Assembly (NCBI RefSeq): GCF_004403465.1
Contig: NZ_SOGQ01000054.1
Span: 26,303 to 63,901, forward strand
Source: Cryobacterium sinapicolor
GTDB taxonomy: Bacteria > Actinomycetota > Actinomycetes > Actinomycetales > Microbacteriaceae
Direction: 5' to 3'
DNA length: 37,599 nucleotides
Positions 34,377 through 37,599 of the stretch are shown in pieces. The position numbers were made by a program, and so were the translations under genes. Under the pieces are notes generated by a model. It ran no database searches, was not told where the DNA came from, and saw only the letters and a program-made list of their open reading frames with translations. How positions within the stretch are numbered: the stretch's first letter is position 1; every line of letters starts with the position of its first letter.

Positions 34377-34889
34377 GTGAGCCTGCCTCCTGAATTGAAT
34401 GCCTTCACCGGCCGTCTGCTCGCCGTGCGGAATTCGCAAACCTCGCTGGCCTCTGACGTGTCCCGCGGGATTTCCGAGGTCACGGAGCGCTACGCCTTCG
34501 CATACACAGTGCCCGCAACGGCGGACCTGCACCGCCCCGAGATGATCACCGGTGCCACGCGGGCCCTCGGAATGATTGCCAAGTACAAGCGCACCCCGAA
34601 CAGCACGCTCCCGCTGGGTCGGAATTTCGCCTCCATCCCGGGCGTGACTCCCGGCCCGAACGACGGCGTCAGCGAACGCCTGTCACTCGTCGTCGACCTC
34701 GACATCGAACAGGCCGCGCAGATCATCGAGGGCCTCGTTGGCCGCGCGACCGCCGTCAACTTCTATGCGCTCGTCGAACTGCTCACGTTCTGGGACACCG
34801 GCGACCTCGAGCGCGACCTGAAGACCCGCTCCCGCCTCATCTACGACTTTTACTCCCGCCCCGACTACACGACAAAGAAGGCCAGCTGA
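34377..34889 (+). CDS. cse2: type I-E Cascade small subunit Cse2 (CasB/Cas11)
   Basis: A 170-residue mostly helical protein. Family-like segments include RYAFAYTVPATADLHRPEM, GRNFASIPG-type Arg-rich middle, SERLSLVVDLDIEQAAQIIE and the C-terminal VNFYALVELLTFWDTGD ... LIYDFY. Cse2 forms the dimer that lines the crRNA-target duplex in Cascade. The GTG at 34377 is chosen for size and for its 2-bp distance from cse1, with GAGAAG upstream; the frame is open further upstream inside cse1. Two bases separate it from cas7. Confidence 0.88.
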   Translation: MSLPPELNAFTGRLLAVRNSQTSLASDVSRGISEVTERYAFAYTVPATADLHRPEMITGATRALGMIAKYKRTPNSTLPLGRNFASIPGVTPGPNDGVSERLSLVVDLDIEQAAQIIEGLVGRATAVNFYALVELLTFWDTGDLERDLKTRSRLIYDFYSRPDYTTKKAS

Positions 34890-34891
34890 CC

Positions 34892-36013
34892 ATGACTGAG
34901 AACAACTTCCTGACGATCCACTCGCTGACCGCTCTGCCCTGGCACAACCTCAACCGCGACGACCGCGGACTGCCCAAGCAGGTGCGCGAAGGCGGTAAGA
35001 CCCGCGGCCGGCTCAGCGCCCAGTCGCTCAAGCGCGCCATCCGCGTCGCCTACGAGCTCGACTCCCACACCGACGGAACGAACTCCCTGCGATCGCGTGA
35101 CCTGCACGAAGAGATCGTGCGCCGAGCCGCGGCCATCGCCGCCACGAACCAGGTCGCTTTCGATGAGAAGGTTGCCCTCAAGATCGCAGCCAAGATCGTG
35201 AAGTCCCTGACGTCCAGCGACAAAGACACTGCCGAGCCGAGCGAATCCACGGGCGCCGCCAAAGAGGACTCCAAAGACACCGTGACGTGGCTCTCCGGCG
35301 ACGAGATCGACGCACTCGCCGGTGCGCTGGCCGGTACCGGCGGCACTCTCAAAGTCGCTGACTTCGTCCAGAGCAAGACCGGGAGCCTGAGCATCGCCGC
35401 GTTCGGCCGCATGTTCGCGGCCCAGAACGATCTCCAGACCGAAGCTGGCATCGCCGTCGGCCCCGCGACCACCACGCACCCGATCATGATCGAGGTCGAC
35501 TACTTCACCACCGTCGATGACCTCCCGCGGGAGAACGACCGCGGCGCCGGTCACCTCGGCCAGGCCTTCTACACGTCGGGCGTCTACTACCGCTCCGTGA
35601 CAATCGACAAGAAGCAGCTGCGCGATTCCTGGACCGGTTGGGACAGCCCGGATGCCGCCGCTCGCCTTGAGCTGCTGGTGCGATCCATCGTCACCGCCCT
35701 CCCGAGCGGCAAGGACAACTCCACCGCGCCGAACACGCGCCCGGCGCTGATCCTCGCCGAGACTCAGGCGCACCGCACCGCGTACGAGTTCCACGAGCCG
35801 GTCAAGGCCGACGCTGAGGGCGGCTATCTCGCCGGATCCATCAAGCGGCTGATCGAGCAGGCCGACCAGGCGCGCGCTTTCGATCCGAGTGAGTTCGGTG
35901 AGTCGTTCATCTCGGGCACGTCGGCCGACACGGGGCTCGCGATCCACTTCGATCACACCACGGTCAACCTGCCCGAGCTCACGGAGCAGATCGTCGAATG
36001 GCTCCGGCGGTGA
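34892..36013 (+). CDS. cas7: type I-E Cascade backbone subunit Cas7 (Cse4/CasC)
   Basis: A 373-residue Cas7e. The N-terminal FLTIHSLTALPWHNLNRDD and GLPKQVREGGKTRGRLSAQSLKRAIR are strong family signatures; GAGHLGQAFYTSGVYYRSVTID and YEFHEPVKADAEGGYLAGSI occur in the C-terminal half. Six copies form the crRNA-binding filament of Cascade. A charged insertion (SSDKDTAEPSESTGAAKEDS) around residue 110 looks disordered. Its 3' end overlaps the cas5 start. Confidence 0.93.
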   Translation: MTENNFLTIHSLTALPWHNLNRDDRGLPKQVREGGKTRGRLSAQSLKRAIRVAYELDSHTDGTNSLRSRDLHEEIVRRAAAIAATNQVAFDEKVALKIAAKIVKSLTSSDKDTAEPSESTGAAKEDSKDTVTWLSGDEIDALAGALAGTGGTLKVADFVQSKTGSLSIAAFGRMFAAQNDLQTEAGIAVGPATTTHPIMIEVDYFTTVDDLPRENDRGAGHLGQAFYTSGVYYRSVTIDKKQLRDSWTGWDSPDAAARLELLVRSIVTALPSGKDNSTAPNTRPALILAETQAHRTAYEFHEPVKADAEGGYLAGSIKRLIEQADQARAFDPSEFGESFISGTSADTGLAIHFDHTTVNLPELTEQIVEWLRR

Positions 36014-36687
36014 CACGCAGCCTGCTGCTTCGATTTGCAGCTCCCCAGCAGTCCTGGGGTTCGACCGAGCTATCCGACCGCAACTCAGAACCGCTACCCA
36101 CCAGGTCCGGTGTCGTCGGCATGCTCGCGGCCGCGCTCGGGGCCGCCCGCGGCGACTGGCCGGCGTGGCTCTGGGCCACCGACATCTGGGTACGGGTCGA
36201 CCGCAAGGGCGGTCTCAGCTCGGATTTCCACACCGTAGGTCTGGCCGCCACAAGCGTGCAGGACATCCGGTCACGTCACCGCCAGGTCACCGGCGGACGT
36301 GGCAAGGCCGACTTCATCGTGCCGCTAGGTAGCGGCACCAAGTGGACGCTGGGTGGCGGCACGATGGTCACCAACCGTCAGTACCTCGCGGATGCTGAGT
36401 TTCTGGTGGCCATCAGCCACGTCGATGTCGATCGTGTCGCCGAGCTTGCGCACGCCACGCGCAATCCCGTCTTCATGACGTACCTGGGCCGCAAGGCTTT
36501 CGCTCCCACGTTCCCGTTCCATCTGGGAGTGCGTGAGGGTGATCCCCGGGCGATCCTGGCTGTGCTGCCGACACGGGCGAAAGAAGCTTCCCAGCTGTCG
36601 CTTCACCACCTCCTGGGCGATCAGAACTACGCCATCGACACTGTGCAACCGCCGACCATGACCACGCTTGAAGGGTGGACCGTATGA
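35998..36687 (+). CDS. cas5: type I-E Cascade subunit Cas5 (CasD)
   Basis: A 229-residue Cas5e. LLLRFAAPQQSWG near the N-terminus is the family hallmark, followed by PTRSGVVGMLAAALGAARGD and DFHTVG; Gly-rich GTKWTLGGGTMVTNRQYL and YLGRKAFAPTFPFHLGV are also Cas5e-like. Cas5 holds the 5' handle of the crRNA. Starts at 35998 (16-bp overlap with cas7) and at the GTG 36010 (4-bp GTGA overlap, as at other junctions here) are both possible; the sequence does not decide. Confidence 0.92.
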   Translation: MAPAVTRSLLLRFAAPQQSWGSTELSDRNSEPLPTRSGVVGMLAAALGAARGDWPAWLWATDIWVRVDRKGGLSSDFHTVGLAATSVQDIRSRHRQVTGGRGKADFIVPLGSGTKWTLGGGTMVTNRQYLADAEFLVAISHVDVDRVAELAHATRNPVFMTYLGRKAFAPTFPFHLGVREGDPRAILAVLPTRAKEASQLSLHHLLGDQNYAIDTVQPPTMTTLEGWTV

Positions 36688-37277
36688 ACCACATGACGCT
36701 GATCGCCGCACCCACCGTGCGCGTGAAGAGCTGGACCGATCACGGCGAGTTGCATCGCCTGGTGATGGGGCTATTCCAGTCGGCGAATCTCCCCGGAGAA
36801 ACCAACGAGAAGCGGGCCACGAGCAACATTCTGTTCCGCGTTGACGAGGCGTCAACCGGGAAGGTGCTGCTGGTTCGTTCGGACATTGCGCCGACCAATC
36901 TGCCGCGAGGAGCGCAGACCAAGGCTGTGCCACAGCAGGTGCTCGAGGCGGGCGAAGCCATCCGCTTTCGGCTGACCGCCAATGCGATCCGTCGGTCCCG
37001 GCCGGTAACCCCAGACGTCAAGCGCGGCGTCGGGATCTCACCTGTCGAGAACGTTGCTGAGTGGGTGACGAACAAGCTGGCCGGCGCCGTGGAGGACGTG
37101 ACTCTTTTCAGTCACAACCGAAGCGTGGTGACGAGCGGCAAGTCTGCGCTCCAGCTCGACATCGTCGATGGTTACGGGCTGGTTCACGATCCGGAGGTGT
37201 TGCAGCAGCTGTTGAAGACGGGGGTGGGTCGGTCGAAAGCCTTCGGTTGCGGGTTGCTGACCGTGGCGCGAGCGTGA
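36684..37277 (+). CDS. cas6e: type I-E crRNA endoribonuclease Cas6e (CasE)
   Basis: A 197-residue Cas6e that cuts pre-crRNA 8 nt before each spacer. The probable catalytic His is H24 in ELHRLVMGLF, equivalent by position to H20 of E. coli CasE. The C-terminal GVGRSKAFGCGLLTV is the RNA-binding Gly-rich loop. The ATG at 36684 overlaps the cas5 stop (ATGA). Directly downstream, where cas1 would normally start, there are only 12 bp and then the first CRISPR repeat. Confidence 0.93.
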   Translation: MNHMTLIAAPTVRVKSWTDHGELHRLVMGLFQSANLPGETNEKRATSNILFRVDEASTGKVLLVRSDIAPTNLPRGAQTKAVPQQVLEAGEAIRFRLTANAIRRSRPVTPDVKRGVGISPVENVAEWVTNKLAGAVEDVTLFSHNRSVVTSGKSALQLDIVDGYGLVHDPEVLQQLLKTGVGRSKAFGCGLLTVARA

Positions 37278-37289
37278 CGTGGACGCTGT

Positions 37290-37503
37290 TACCTTCCCGC
37301 GTTGGCGGGGGTGTTCCCAGGCCCATACATTCAGAACAGAGCCGAGTCCTCCCTTCCCCGCGTAAGTGGGGGTGTTCCCTTCGCCGAAGCTATGCGGGCT
37401 CGCGACCCTCGCCCTCCCCCGCGTAGGCGGGGGTGTTCCGATGCGGTAGTGATCGAGCGTCTTACCCTCCACACCTTCCCCGCGGAGGCGGGGGGGGTGC
37501 CCC
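37290..37503 (+). CRISPR. short degenerate type I-E CRISPR array (4 repeats, 3 spacers)
   Basis: Repeats at 37290-37318, 37351-37379, 37412-37440 and about 37473-37503, with three spacers of exactly 32 bp (37319-37350, 37380-37411, 37441-37472), a 61-bp period typical for type I-E. The consensus core is CCCCGCGTAGGCGGGG followed by GTGTTCCC, which would be the 8-nt 5' handle; transcription on the plus strand, like the cas genes. No two repeats are identical: repeat 1 lacks one C, repeat 2 has a G-U replacement in the stem, repeat 3 ends in G, and repeat 4 is altered at its 3' end. No leader separates the array from cas6e. Confidence 0.93.
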
Positions 37504-37599
37504 TATGTTTTTGTCAAGCCGCGAGTTGATGGTCGGTTTGATAAAGGGTGCCGTCGCGCAGCATGGCATAGAGAACGTCGCAGCGTCGTCGGGCTAGGG
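37504..37599 (-). mobile_element. IS110-family insertion sequence, end fragment (cut by window edge)
   Basis: The end of an insertion sequence, recognised by its transposase tail and cut by the window edge. Its boundary lies somewhere between about 37495 and 37512, since repeat 4 of the array becomes irregular from about 37495 and the transposase stop is at 37514. The short distance from stop to boundary fits the IS110 group. No terminal inverted repeat is expected in this family. Confidence 0.7.
37514..37599 (-). CDS. IS110-family transposase, C-terminal 27 codons
   Basis: On the minus strand the last 27 codons read LARRRCDVLYAMLRDGTLYQ then TDHQLAA and a TGA at 37516-37514. The LARRR-x-x-VL-x-AMLRD pattern is the usual C-terminus of IS110-family transposases (Transposase_20 domain). 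These are DEDD transposases that, where tested, use a bridge RNA to choose targets. The catalytic parts lie outside the window, so completeness is unknown. Confidence 0.75.
   Translation of the reverse strand, partial: LARRRCDVLYAMLRDGTLYQTDHQLAA

Overview
The window is high-GC actinobacterial DNA. A dispersed menaquinone cluster, an actinobacterial maltose locus without its own ATPase, M23 and small alarmone synthetase genes, and many genes that start a few bases after a TANNNT -10 box suggest a Microbacteriaceae member (Cryobacterium-like). The genus is inference from gene content only.

Layout. 1-541: start of a sigma-70 gene (minus strand, cut by the edge) behind a coupled small gene. 700-10659: menaquinone block with menB-menE, menA, a convergent DUF4229 membrane gene, a PLDc_N membrane protein overlapping menD, a PPK2 kinase, menF (minus) divergent from menG, and a long-chain polyprenyl synthase. 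menC is not here. 10670-17291: FprA-type reductase, YajQ, a LacI regulator, tRNA-Tyr, inositol monophosphatase-like protein, an M23 peptidase and a small alarmone synthetase. 17531-25126: maltose/maltodextrin locus, with an alpha-glucosidase divergent from malE-malF-malG-GH13 around back-to-back promoters and two LacI-type operators. 25181-25359: tRNA-Thr and tRNA-Met followed by a terminator-like hairpin.

Downstream of tRNA-Met the content becomes accessory: two unrecognised convergent genes, a coiled-coil protein with a Cys/His N-terminus and an operator-like AT-rich upstream region, a frameshifted zinc-ribbon micro-gene, an SRAP (YedK/HMCES-type) protein, then a complete type I-E CRISPR interference operon (cas3, cse1, cse2, cas7, cas5, cas6e). 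cas1 and cas2 are absent from their usual place. A four-repeat, three-spacer array starts 12 bp after cas6e, and its last repeat runs into the end of an IS110-family transposase at the window edge.

The points most worth a second look are the cas1/cas2-less I-E locus with a leaderless decayed array abutting an IS110 end, the repeated TANNNT-N6/7-RTG start architecture at about 14 genes, two copies of an intergenic palindromic element, a three-part switching hairpin after ppk2, the shared -35 region of the maltose promoters, and the zinc-ribbon micro-gene beside SRAP.
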